Below are positions 1 through 5,287 of a stretch of 5,656 nt of DNA, one piece after another. The position numbers and the translations under genes were made by a program. The notes under the pieces were generated by a model. The model saw only the letters and a program-made list of their open reading frames with translations, was not told where the DNA came from and made no database searches. Each line of letters begins with the position of its first letter. Position 1 is the first letter of the stretch. The stretch is from Clostridiales bacterium (GTDB lineage: Bacteria; Bacillota; Clostridia; Christensenellales; Christensenellaceae), in contig QAKS01000052.1 of NCBI GenBank assembly GCA_003343685.1, forward strand, positions 1-5,656, read 5' to 3'.

Positions 1-277
1 ATCTACAATCAATATAAAGCAAGTATCAGGGAAATACTGATACAATTATGCAAGTACAAAGGAGAGGAGATCATAGAGGGGAACCTAATGCGGGATCACA
101 TCCATATGTTCGTCAGATACCACCAAAGATAAGCGTATCGAGCTTTATGGGTTACCTGAAAGGTAAGAGTGCGCTGATGATCTTCGATAAACACGCAAAC
201 AGGAGAAACACGACATAGCAGTGGATAAGCTGAGTGTAAAGGAGTATGGAGACCCCTTTAGGGGTAACGGCAGGTAA
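1..277 (+). pseudogene. tnpA: Broken IS200/IS605-family transposase TnpA (Y1 HUH), 3' part
   Basis: This is the remains of a small HUH/Y1 single-strand transposase of the IS200 type; the 5' end lies outside the window. Frame 1 (from base 1) reads IYNQYKASIREILIQLCKYK and continues through the metal-binding HUH motif, seen as DHIHM at 94-108, then stops at TAA 130-132. The family sequence resumes in another frame from about 120 (PPKISVSSFMGYLKGKSALM, then IFDKHAN to 200). A single lost A near 117 explains the shift. After 200 the frame changes again and the text jumps to QEKHDIAVDKLSVKEYGDPF, ending at TAA 275-277. Compared with what I remember of intact relatives, roughly 30-40 residues are missing at this junction, including the WAEGYY block and the catalytic tyrosine (YxxxQ). 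The protein therefore cannot be active. Family assignment is confident; the exact deletion size is inferred. Confidence 0.9.
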
Positions 278-420
278 TACGAACGCTGCTTTAAGCAGCA
301 GCGACGAGTCAAAGACAATAGGCTTGAGCGAAGTGAAAGCCGGCGTCTTGAGGCGCCGGCCGATAATAAAGCCTTATAGGCTTAGTGCAAACCACCCGTT
401 TGACGGGTGGTTATGATTGT
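278..420 (+). mobile_element. Right-end region of the IS200/IS605-type element, palindrome-rich
   Basis: This non-coding tail follows the tnpA remnant. It contains four hairpins: GCTGCTT/AAGCAGC at 285-299, a 9-bp stem with TTGA loop at 337-360 (core 339-345/354-360), AAGCCT/AGGCTT at 369-383, and a perfect 10-bp stem with TTG loop at 390-412. IS200/IS605 elements carry subterminal imperfect palindromes that TnpA recognises, and the last hairpin fits the right-end palindrome. The exact element boundary is not visible: the 3' cleavage site should lie shortly after 412, and the stop codon of the neighbouring dehydrogenase begins at 439. The left end is outside the window. Confidence 0.65.
390..412 (+). 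repeat. 10-bp inverted repeat, likely IS right-end hairpin
   Basis: The arms AACCACCCGT (390-399) and ACGGGTGGTT (403-412) are perfectly complementary around a TTG loop. Position just downstream of a decayed IS200-type transposase suggests the TnpA-recognised right-end palindrome. Neither side has the immediate T-run expected of an intrinsic terminator, although the hairpin could still protect the 3' end of the dehydrogenase mRNA arriving from the opposite strand. Confidence 0.7.
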
Positions 421-436
421 ATGCTTTGTTTTTTCT

Positions 437-1537
437 TCAGCCCCGGTATCCGAAGGAAGCCAGATATATGTTCAGAATATCGTCCCGGGTGACGGCAGCA
501 ATGCAGTTCCTGAGATTTTTGGAATCCTTTGCAATATCCGTATAGACCTCCAGCTCCTCCGGCGTGACCTTCTCCTTTTCTCCCAACAGCCGGTCGATTG
601 CCTGTCCGAATTCAGCGAGTCCGCTGAACGACATCGCCTGCATCATCTCGTCCACCCGCTCCCTGCACTGGTCGTAAATGAACTTCAAAAAGCTTGTGAT
701 CAGCAGGCCGTTTGCACGTCCGTGGTCAACATCTTTGAAATATGTCAGTCCATAGCCCATGGCATGGACTGCCGTCGTGCCTGTATTGGCAATCACCATC
801 CCCCCCAGTGCTGACGCCATGAGCAGCGTATCGCGTGCAGCGCTGTCCAGCGTAAAACTGGCCAGATTGTCAAATTCCTTCGCAATCATTTTCATTCCTC
901 TTTGCGCCAGCGCGTCTGTCGCCTGTCCTGCTCTTGGCGAAAGATATCCCTCCATCAAATGAGACAGTGCGTCAATCGCTGTGTTGACCGTATTCTCCTT
1001 GGAAAGCCCGCCCATATAGGCACCGTCCAGCAGCGCCAGTCTGGGGAACAGCACCGGAGACGAAATCGAAGTTTTTGTTCTCTTTCTGTCGTTTGTAATA
1101 ATGGAGTACTGCGTAACCTCAGAACCCGTTCCCGCCGTTGTCGGCACCATTGCCATAGGCAGCGCTTTTTTGATCTCCGCTCCGAAAAACGCGTCCTTCG
1201 AAATATCCTGCACCGCCAGCAGTGCAATTGCCTTGGCCGCGTCCATAGGCGATCCGCCGCCGATTCCTATTACAAAATCCGCACCAAACCGCTTTGCCTC
1301 CTCCGCGCCTTCGTAGACCGATTCCAGCGTAGGATTGCTTCTGATTCGGTCAAACACTGCAAACTCCTGACCGTTTGCCGTGAGAGCCGTCTCTACATCC
1401 TCCTGCGAACCGTTATTTTTTGCGGAATTCTGCCCCGTAACGATCAGCGCTTTGTTTCCCAGCGCTTTTAAAAGGCATCCGTTCTTTTTAATACAATTTT
1501 TTTCGTGAATTACTTTTGTCGGCATATAGTACATCAT
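437..1537 (-). CDS. Iron-containing (group III) alcohol dehydrogenase
   Basis: A cytoplasmic NAD(P)-dependent oxidoreductase that would interconvert an alcohol and an aldehyde or ketone; the substrate is not predictable. Counting from the chosen start (366 residues), the dinucleotide-binding GIGGGSPMD motif is at about 91-99, the family signature PTTAGTGSE at 132-140, and the metal ligands are D189 and H193 (AIDALSHLMEG), H258 and H272 (VHAMGYG and DHGRANG). All four ligands are present and the length is normal, so the enzyme should be functional. An ATG at 1561 is in frame, but the start at 1537 is preferred: AGGGGAGA lies 5 nt before it, while the upstream ATG has no good ribosome site. The gene is alone on its strand, divergent from the PuuD-like gene, and its 3' end abuts the IS remnant. 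Aldehyde or polyol fermentation is possible; linkage to the downstream sugar-acid operon is not shown. Confidence 0.92.
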   Translation of the reverse strand: MMYYMPTKVIHEKNCIKKNGCLLKALGNKALIVTGQNSAKNNGSQEDVETALTANGQEFAVFDRIRSNPTLESVYEGAEEAKRFGADFVIGIGGGSPMDAAKAIALLAVQDISKDAFFGAEIKKALPMAMVPTTAGTGSEVTQYSIITNDRKRTKTSISSPVLFPRLALLDGAYMGGLSKENTVNTAIDALSHLMEGYLSPRAGQATDALAQRGMKMIAKEFDNLASFTLDSAARDTLLMASALGGMVIANTGTTAVHAMGYGLTYFKDVDHGRANGLLITSFLKFIYDQCRERVDEMMQAMSFSGLAEFGQAIDRLLGEKEKVTPEELEVYTDIAKDSKNLRNCIAAVTRDDILNIYLASFGYRG

Positions 1538-1542
1538 AGCTG

Positions 1543-1550
1543 TCTCCCCT
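1543..1550 (-). promoter_or_regulatory. Ribosome binding site deciding the dehydrogenase start
   Basis: On the minus strand AGGGGAGA is followed by CAGCT and then ATG at 1537-1535. This strong Shine-Dalgarno lies inside the longer frame that begins at 1561, which argues that the first eight residues of that longer version are not translated. Confidence 0.75.
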
Positions 1551-1570
1551 GAAAAATTCATTCTTTTTTC

Positions 1571-1579
1571 ATTATATCA
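1571..1579 (-). promoter_or_regulatory. Extended -10 promoter for the alcohol dehydrogenase
   Basis: The minus strand reads TGATATAAT (1579 down to 1571), a perfect TGn-TATAAT extended -10. No good TTGACA box sits 16-18 bp upstream, which extended -10 promoters tolerate. Transcription would begin near 1564, giving a leader of about 27 nt that includes the ribosome site at 1550-1543. Confidence 0.6.
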
Positions 1580-1628
1580 CAGCCCTCCCCCAAAAACACC
1601 CGATTGCGGCAATATACCGGACAAAATT

Positions 1629-1638
1629 TCATATTCAT
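1629..1638 (+). repeat. Direct repeat copy 1 in the divergent intergenic region
   Basis: TCATATTCAT occurs here and again, identically, at 1659-1668. The copies are exactly 30 bp apart start to start, close to three helical turns, so a protein could bind both on the same DNA face. This is the upstream copy. Confidence 0.5.
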
Positions 1639-1662
1639 TTACTTTTTCCCATATGGTATCAT
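1634..1662 (+). promoter_or_regulatory. Possible promoter of the PuuD-like hydrolase
   Basis: TGG-TATCAT (TG at 1654-1655, hexamer 1657-1662) resembles an extended -10. At 17 bp upstream the sequence TTCATT (1634-1639) matches the -35 consensus at only three positions. Transcription would start near 1669, leaving a leader of about 23 nt with GGAGGT before the ATG. A weak or regulated promoter is plausible. Confidence 0.35.
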
Positions 1663-1668
1663 ATTCAT
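1659..1668 (+). repeat. Direct repeat copy 2, overlapping the putative -10 box
   Basis: Second copy of TCATATTCAT. It overlaps the putative -10 hexamer TATCAT (1657-1662) of the PuuD-like gene, a placement that would suit a repressor site. Both copies are AT-rich, so chance is not excluded. Confidence 0.5.
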
Positions 1669-1678
1669 AAAATGTTTT

Positions 1679-1684
1679 GGAGGT
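1679..1684 (+). promoter_or_regulatory. Ribosome binding site deciding the hydrolase start
   Basis: GGAGGT is separated by 7 nt from ATG 1692-1694. The open frame could be extended to a TTG at 1677, but that codon overlaps this Shine-Dalgarno, so the ATG is the better start. Confidence 0.8.
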
Positions 1685-1691
1685 AGGTGCA

Positions 1692-2414
1692 ATGAAGCCC
1701 AAAATCGGCATTATGCCGCTGTTTGACGCAAAGCGGGACAGCTATTGGATGGTTCCCGGCTATATGAAAATGCTGGAAGAAGCCGGAGCGCTCCCTGTTA
1801 TGTTTCCCCTGACGACAGACGAGGGAGAGATTTTCGAACTGTGTGAACTGTGCAGCGGTTTCCTGTTTACCGGCGGTCAGGATGTCAGCCCCAAGCTTTA
1901 TGGCTCGTCCGTCTCGGAAAAATGCGGCGAAATCTGCTCCGACAGAGATGTGATGGAAAAAGTCGTATTTTTTTCCGCTCTTCTGGCAGACAAGCCCGTT
2001 TTCGGTATCTGCCGCGGTCTTCAACTTATCAACGTCCTGCTGGGGGGCACACTTTATCAGGACCTTCCCGCAGAGTTGGGCAACTCGCTCAACCATTGCC
2101 AGCGCCCGCCCTATGACACGCCCTCTCACAGCGTTTCCCTTTTGGGCAGTTCCGCCCTGCACGGGCTTTTAAACCAAGATACTCTGCATGTCAACAGCTG
2201 TCATCATCAGGGAGTCAAACGGCTTGCCGGCGGTCTCGTTCCTGTCGCCCTTGCAGAAGACGGTCTTGTCGAAGCTGCTTGCATGCCTGACCGCCGATTC
2301 GTTTTTGCAGTACAATGGCACCCGGAGCTGATGTATCGAAACGACCGCGGCACTGCGCTGATTATCCGGCAGTTTGTGCAGGCCTGTTCCAAAGATGCCT
2401 CGCCGGACAGATAA
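1692..2414 (+). CDS. Gamma-glutamyl-gamma-aminobutyrate hydrolase (PuuD)-like, peptidase C26 family
   Basis: A class I glutamine-amidotransferase-fold hydrolase expected to cleave gamma-glutamyl amides in the cytoplasm. The best known relative, E. coli PuuD, releases GABA from gamma-glutamyl-GABA in putrescine breakdown. From the chosen start (240 residues) the N-terminus MKPKIGIMPLFD is typical, GGQDVSPKLYG is at about 61-71, the nucleophile Cys107 sits in FGICRG, VNSCHHQ is at 167-173, and His210 and Glu212 of the triad are in QWHPE. Length and motifs match a complete enzyme. No other Puu genes (ligase, oxidase, dehydrogenase, transporter) are visible beside it, so the physiological substrate is uncertain; it could act on other gamma-glutamyl compounds. 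The gene is divergent from the alcohol dehydrogenase and ends 15 bp from the converging radical SAM gene. Confidence 0.9.
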   Translation: MKPKIGIMPLFDAKRDSYWMVPGYMKMLEEAGALPVMFPLTTDEGEIFELCELCSGFLFTGGQDVSPKLYGSSVSEKCGEICSDRDVMEKVVFFSALLADKPVFGICRGLQLINVLLGGTLYQDLPAELGNSLNHCQRPPYDTPSHSVSLLGSSALHGLLNQDTLHVNSCHHQGVKRLAGGLVPVALAEDGLVEAACMPDRRFVFAVQWHPELMYRNDRGTALIIRQFVQACSKDASPDR

Positions 2415-2429
2415 GATGGGAATCTGTTG

Positions 2430-3530
2430 TTACGGCTGCCCTGAAATCAGCCGTTCCACTTCTGCGCGTTTTTGAAACAGAACACAGCCTCCGTCGTGCT
2501 CTTCCATCAAAACGCCGTTTTCTTTCAACCTTCGGAACAACACCGATGTCATCGCCTCTCTCAGGGAGGTATCTCTCACATTGATATCGGAATAGGGCGC
2601 AAACGGACATGGTTCCGCACCGCCCCCCGCATTGATATGGAAAAAACCCCGGCCTGCCGCTAGGCATCCGCCGGAGGATTTTTCGTCCCCCGGAAACGAG
2701 ATCAGAACCATATCCGGAAAGCGCTCTCTGGCATGGGCGATTTTGCCGGACAGCTGCACTCTCTCACAATCGTCCAGCGCCATGCCGTCGCTCCCGTTCT
2801 CAACGGGCACATACTCTACATAAATTACTACCCGGCATCCGGACGCTCTGAGCTCCTCCAAATATTCCGGCGCCGTTACCTCCTTCAGGTTCTCCGCCGT
2901 AACCGTAATGGACGCTCCAAACAGCATGCATCGCTTTCGAAATCTCTCCATCGCTTCCCCAAGAAGCCTATAAACGCCCTCTCCCCGTCTGTCATCCGTC
3001 CTCTTGGCGGTTCCTTCCATGCTCAATATCGGAAGAAGATTTCTGTTGGCGTCGAACAGTTCCTCATACGCCCCGTCTATCATGGTGCCGTTTGTAAAAA
3101 TCGGGAATATGATCTCTTTTATTTTTCCCGCGCGCTCGATCACTCCCCTGCGGAGAAGCGGTTCCCCGCCGGCAAGCAGAATAAAACCCACACCCATTTC
3201 GCGCGCTTCGCAAAATATCTTCTGCCACGCTTCATCTCCCAGCTGCCGAACCTCCTCTCCATCGCCGCACGCGCCGTTGGCTCTCGCGTAACAACCCCTG
3301 CAATGCAGGTTACAGCTGCTTGTAATACTGGCAATTAAAAAAGGTGGTACATGCCCTCCTCTTTTTTCCTCCTGCCTTCTGCGCTTTGCGGCTTTTCCCG
3401 CCGCTAAGGCATATTGTGCCAGAAACGCGCTTTCTCTCGGATTGCCAAGCGCCGCCCGCATGGCGTTTTTTACAATATTTTCCGCGCCTGCCGTCAGATA
3501 TTCCTCAAGATCGAATTCCTTTTCTTCCAT
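2430..3530 (-). CDS. Radical SAM protein with twitch-like C-terminal cluster domain, function unknown
   Basis: From the chosen ATG (366 residues), the radical SAM cluster motif is CNLHCRGCYA, a CX3CX2C with cysteines at 73, 77 and 80. LAGGEP follows at about 119-124 (SAM binding), then FTNGTMID near 145. The C-terminus has Cys289-X13-Gly-X4-Cys308 (SGGCLAAGRG to AEPCPF) and a later Cys349 (GGCVLF). This fits the twitch variant of SPASM, which holds one auxiliary [4Fe-4S] cluster, rather than a full two-cluster SPASM. Such enzymes modify peptides, proteins or small molecules by radical chemistry; no precursor peptide or partner is seen nearby, so no substrate is proposed. The frame can be extended to a TTG at 3566, but that codon overlaps a -10-like box, so the ATG at 3530 is preferred. 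The residues before the core are a charged helical-looking leader. Confidence 0.85.
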   Translation of the reverse strand: MEEKEFDLEEYLTAGAENIVKNAMRAALGNPRESAFLAQYALAAGKAAKRRRQEEKRGGHVPPFLIASITSSCNLHCRGCYARANGACGDGEEVRQLGDEAWQKIFCEAREMGVGFILLAGGEPLLRRGVIERAGKIKEIIFPIFTNGTMIDGAYEELFDANRNLLPILSMEGTAKRTDDRRGEGVYRLLGEAMERFRKRCMLFGASITVTAENLKEVTAPEYLEELRASGCRVVIYVEYVPVENGSDGMALDDCERVQLSGKIAHARERFPDMVLISFPGDEKSSGGCLAAGRGFFHINAGGGAEPCPFAPYSDINVRDTSLREAMTSVLFRRLKENGVLMEEHDGGCVLFQKRAEVERLISGQP

Positions 3531-3540
3531 TTTTCTTTTT

Positions 3541-3563
3541 CCCCATTTTTCTCTATCATACCA
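3541..3563 (-). promoter_or_regulatory. Extended -10 box and weak ribosome site for the radical SAM gene
   Basis: The minus strand reads TGGTATGAT (3563 down to 3555), an extended -10 that would start transcription near 3548. The only Shine-Dalgarno-like string is GGGGA (3544-3540), 9 nt before the ATG at 3530, followed by an A-rich spacer. There is no convincing -35; its place is occupied by the hairpin and T-run of the preceding operon's terminator. Translation may be modest. Confidence 0.45.
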
Positions 3564-3571
3564 CAAATATA

Positions 3572-3600
3572 TGAAAAACGGACGGCAAATCTGCCGTCCG
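3572..3600 (-). terminator. Rho-independent terminator of the sugar-acid operon
   Basis: On the minus strand a perfect 9-bp stem CGGACGGCA/TGCCGTCCG (3600-3592 with 3587-3579) closes a 4-nt loop and is followed at once by TTTTTCA. An A/T-rich stretch precedes it. It lies 37 bp beyond the aldolase stop codon and separates that operon from the radical SAM gene transcribed in the same direction. The plus-strand side lacks a T-run, so it acts in one direction. Confidence 0.9.
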
Positions 3601-3636
3601 CAAAAACAAAAGAGGATTAAATATACTCTCGAAAAC

Positions 3637-4284
3637 TTATTTGCCTTCTCTTGCCGCCTTTACCGCAGCAACCATCTTCTTGCCAACCTCTGTAATCGCA
3701 GCATAGTCTCCTGTCTTGGCGCCAGCCGTCAGAGAGCTTCCCGCACCGACAGCTACTGCACCCGCCTTGATCCAGTCCGCCGCATTGTCCGCGTCTACAC
3801 CGCCTGTAGGCATCATCTTCATCTGCGGGATCGGCCCCTTGATGTCCTTGATGATTCTCGGTCCAAACAGGTCGCCGGGGAATATTTTAACGATGTCGCT
3901 TCCCGCTTCCATGCACTCCACAGCCTCTTTGATCGTCATAGCGCCGGCCATGCAGGCAATCTGATACCTGTTGCACAACTTTACCGTATCAACATTGAGG
4001 CAGGGGGAAACCACATAATTTGCACCGGCCATAATGGCAGAGCGAGCCGTTTCCGGATCGAGTACCGTACCCGCACCGATGATCATCTGATCCGGCGTAT
4101 ATTTCTTTGCCAGCTCGGAAATGATCTCGGAAGCGCCGGGAACCGTATATGTAATCTCAATGCCCTTTACGCCGCCGGCTATGCAGGCATCAGCGATTTT
4201 CATCGCCTGCTCCGCGCTCTCAGCACGCACAACGGCAACAACACCACAGTCCTCTAATCTTTTCAGAATTTCGCTTTTGTCCAT
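3637..4284 (-). CDS. eda: KDPG/KHG aldolase (2-dehydro-3-deoxy-phosphogluconate / 4-hydroxy-2-oxoglutarate aldolase)
   Basis: A class I (Schiff-base) aldolase that splits 2-keto-3-deoxy-6-phosphogluconate, or related 2-keto-3-deoxy or 4-hydroxy-2-keto acids, into pyruvate and an aldehyde. It is a single-domain TIM barrel of 215 residues, the usual length. The Schiff-base lysine is K133 in VKIFPGD, and the acid/base Glu43 is in IEITYT. GAGT (70-73), SPCL (93-96), PTGGV (159-163) and GAGSSL (180-185) line the pocket and phosphate site. The ITYTVPGA block resembles the Thermotoga-type enzyme rather than the E. coli form (VTLRTxxA). The start is supported by AAGGAG 8 nt upstream. It is the last gene of the operon, 22 bp after the dehydrogenase, and is followed by a strong terminator. 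Its natural substrate may be another sugar acid rather than the Entner-Doudoroff intermediate. Confidence 0.93.
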   Translation of the reverse strand: MDKSEILKRLEDCGVVAVVRAESAEQAMKIADACIAGGVKGIEITYTVPGASEIISELAKKYTPDQMIIGAGTVLDPETARSAIMAGANYVVSPCLNVDTVKLCNRYQIACMAGAMTIKEAVECMEAGSDIVKIFPGDLFGPRIIKDIKGPIPQMKMMPTGGVDADNAADWIKAGAVAVGAGSSLTAGAKTGDYAAITEVGKKMVAAVKAAREGK

Positions 4285-4292
4285 GATTTTAT

Positions 4293-4298
4293 CTCCTT
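4293..4298 (-). promoter_or_regulatory. Ribosome binding site of the aldolase gene
   Basis: AAGGAG on the minus strand lies 8 nt before ATG 4284-4282, inside the 22-bp gap after the dehydrogenase stop codon, confirming the start and the operon arrangement. Confidence 0.85.
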
Positions 4299-4306
4299 AA
4301 AATAAT

Positions 4307-5272
4307 TTACTTTAATATATGGCTGCACTCTTTGCCCGAAAGCACTTCAATGCAATTGTCCACAGCCATCATGCCCATTCCTGCCACAGCCTCGTTCGTA
4401 TGCGCACCTGTGTGCGGCGTCATAATCACGTGGTCGCAGCCAAGCAGCGGCGAACTCTTCACCGGCTCTTCTTCAAAAGCGTCGAGACATACTGCCGCCA
4501 GCTTTCCGCTCTTCAGAGCCTCCGCCGCCGCACTTTCGTCAATGATGCCGCCGCGGGCCGTGTTGATAATTACCGCGCCGTCCGGCATATTGGCAATCGT
4601 CTCCGCGTTGATCATATGGCGCGTGGAATCCATCAGCGGAACATGCAGTGAAATAAAGTTGCTGTTTGCGATCACCTCGGCAAGCGCTTTCTCGTCCTTG
4701 CCGCCCGCAATGCCGTTTTTCTTCACAAACGCCTCATCCAGGAACGGGTCATAAGCCATCACCTTCATGCCGAAGGCGATTGCCCTCGTCGCCAAATTTT
4801 TACCGATTGCGCCCAGACCGATGATACCCAGCGTCTTGCCCTTCAGTTCAATGCCTTGGGTACGGGGCCATTCGCCCTTCTTAACCTGCGCGTCCAGTGG
4901 AACAATATCCCTTGCCGCCGCAAGCATAAGCGCAAAAGCCAGCTCACATACCGCCACTGAGTTGGTCCCCGGCGTGTTCGTCACGGTGATCCCTTTCCGA
5001 TGTGCCGCAGGCATATCGACCCTGTCCACACCCGCGCCATAGCGGGAAATAATTTTCAGCGATTCCGGCATCTTTTCGATGACGTCTGCCGTGATGTAGT
5101 CCAGACCTGCAATATAGCCGTCCACCCCCTCCAGACGGGGCAGAATTTCCTCCGCCTGCAGCGGACGTCCCAGGTCGTTATAGACCACCTCGTCTGCAAA
5201 GGCCTCCAGTTTCGCTTTTGCCGCAGCGTTCTCCGGCTTCAAAAACGATGTCGGTGTAACAAGAATTTTCAT
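4307..5272 (-). CDS. D-isomer-specific 2-hydroxyacid dehydrogenase (phosphoglycerate dehydrogenase-like)
   Basis: An NAD-dependent cytoplasmic enzyme of the PGDH/formate dehydrogenase superfamily that interconverts a 2-keto acid and a D-2-hydroxy acid. In its 321 residues, the split catalytic domain spans about 1-100 and 290-321. The Rossmann domain between them carries GLGAIG at 152-157 and the NAD-ribose Asp175 in AYDP. Catalytic residues are Arg240 (NTARGG), Glu269 (FEEEP) and His287 (PHTGAH). It lacks the ACT/serine-binding tail of true SerA enzymes, and the operon has no serine genes, so a catabolic role on a sugar-derived keto or hydroxy acid is more likely than serine synthesis. AAGGAG 8 nt before the ATG supports the start. 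It sits between the cupin isomerase-like gene and the aldolase, tightly coupled to both. Confidence 0.92.
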   Translation of the reverse strand: MKILVTPTSFLKPENAAAKAKLEAFADEVVYNDLGRPLQAEEILPRLEGVDGYIAGLDYITADVIEKMPESLKIISRYGAGVDRVDMPAAHRKGITVTNTPGTNSVAVCELAFALMLAAARDIVPLDAQVKKGEWPRTQGIELKGKTLGIIGLGAIGKNLATRAIAFGMKVMAYDPFLDEAFVKKNGIAGGKDEKALAEVIANSNFISLHVPLMDSTRHMINAETIANMPDGAVIINTARGGIIDESAAAEALKSGKLAAVCLDAFEEEPVKSSPLLGCDHVIMTPHTGAHTNEAVAGMGMMAVDNCIEVLSGKECSHILK

Positions 5273-5280
5273 TTGGCGTT

Positions 5281-5287
5281 CTCCTTA
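5281..5287 (-). promoter_or_regulatory. Stop codon fused to the next ribosome binding site (TAAGGAG)
   Basis: The TAA ending the cupin gene (5287-5285) shares bases with the AAGGAG (5286-5281) of the dehydrogenase, 8 nt before its ATG. Ribosomes terminating on the first gene are placed on the second gene's binding site, implying translational coupling and one mRNA. Confidence 0.8.

Noticed and set aside
390..412. Hairpin as an intrinsic terminator for the alcohol dehydrogenase
   Set aside because: In the minus direction the stem is followed by TGCACTAAG, without a T-run. Position beside tnpA fits an IS end better.
902..1471. Plus-strand open frame (189 codons) inside the alcohol dehydrogenase gene
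   Set aside because: It is low-complexity Arg/Cys-rich translation antisense to a clear enzyme gene, with no ribosome site or recognisable motif.
1638..1662. TTTACT (1638-1643) as a -35 for the TATCAT box
   Set aside because: The spacing is only 13 bp, too short for a sigma-A promoter; the extended -10 reading is better.
1665..2162. Minus-strand open frame (165 codons) opposite the PuuD-like gene
   Set aside because: It lies antisense to a gene with a complete catalytic triad and itself shows no domain or ribosome site.
2432..2454. ACGGCTG/CAGCCGT hairpin near the convergent gene ends as a bidirectional terminator
   Set aside because: The stem is 7 bp with a 9-nt loop, overlaps the radical SAM stop region and has no T-run on either side.
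4141..4158. Loss of the E. coli Eda arginine after the catalytic glutamate (ITYT instead of VTLR) as a sign of a novel aldolase
   Set aside because: The Thermotoga-type KDPG aldolases carry the same ITxTVP pattern, so this is a known subfamily difference.
3442..4257. Long plus-strand open frame (271 codons) opposite the radical SAM gene start and the aldolase
   Set aside because: Its translation is rich in Arg, His, Cys and Ser with no family motifs, it crosses the terminator, and it is antisense to two well-supported genes. It is a shadow of their codon usage.
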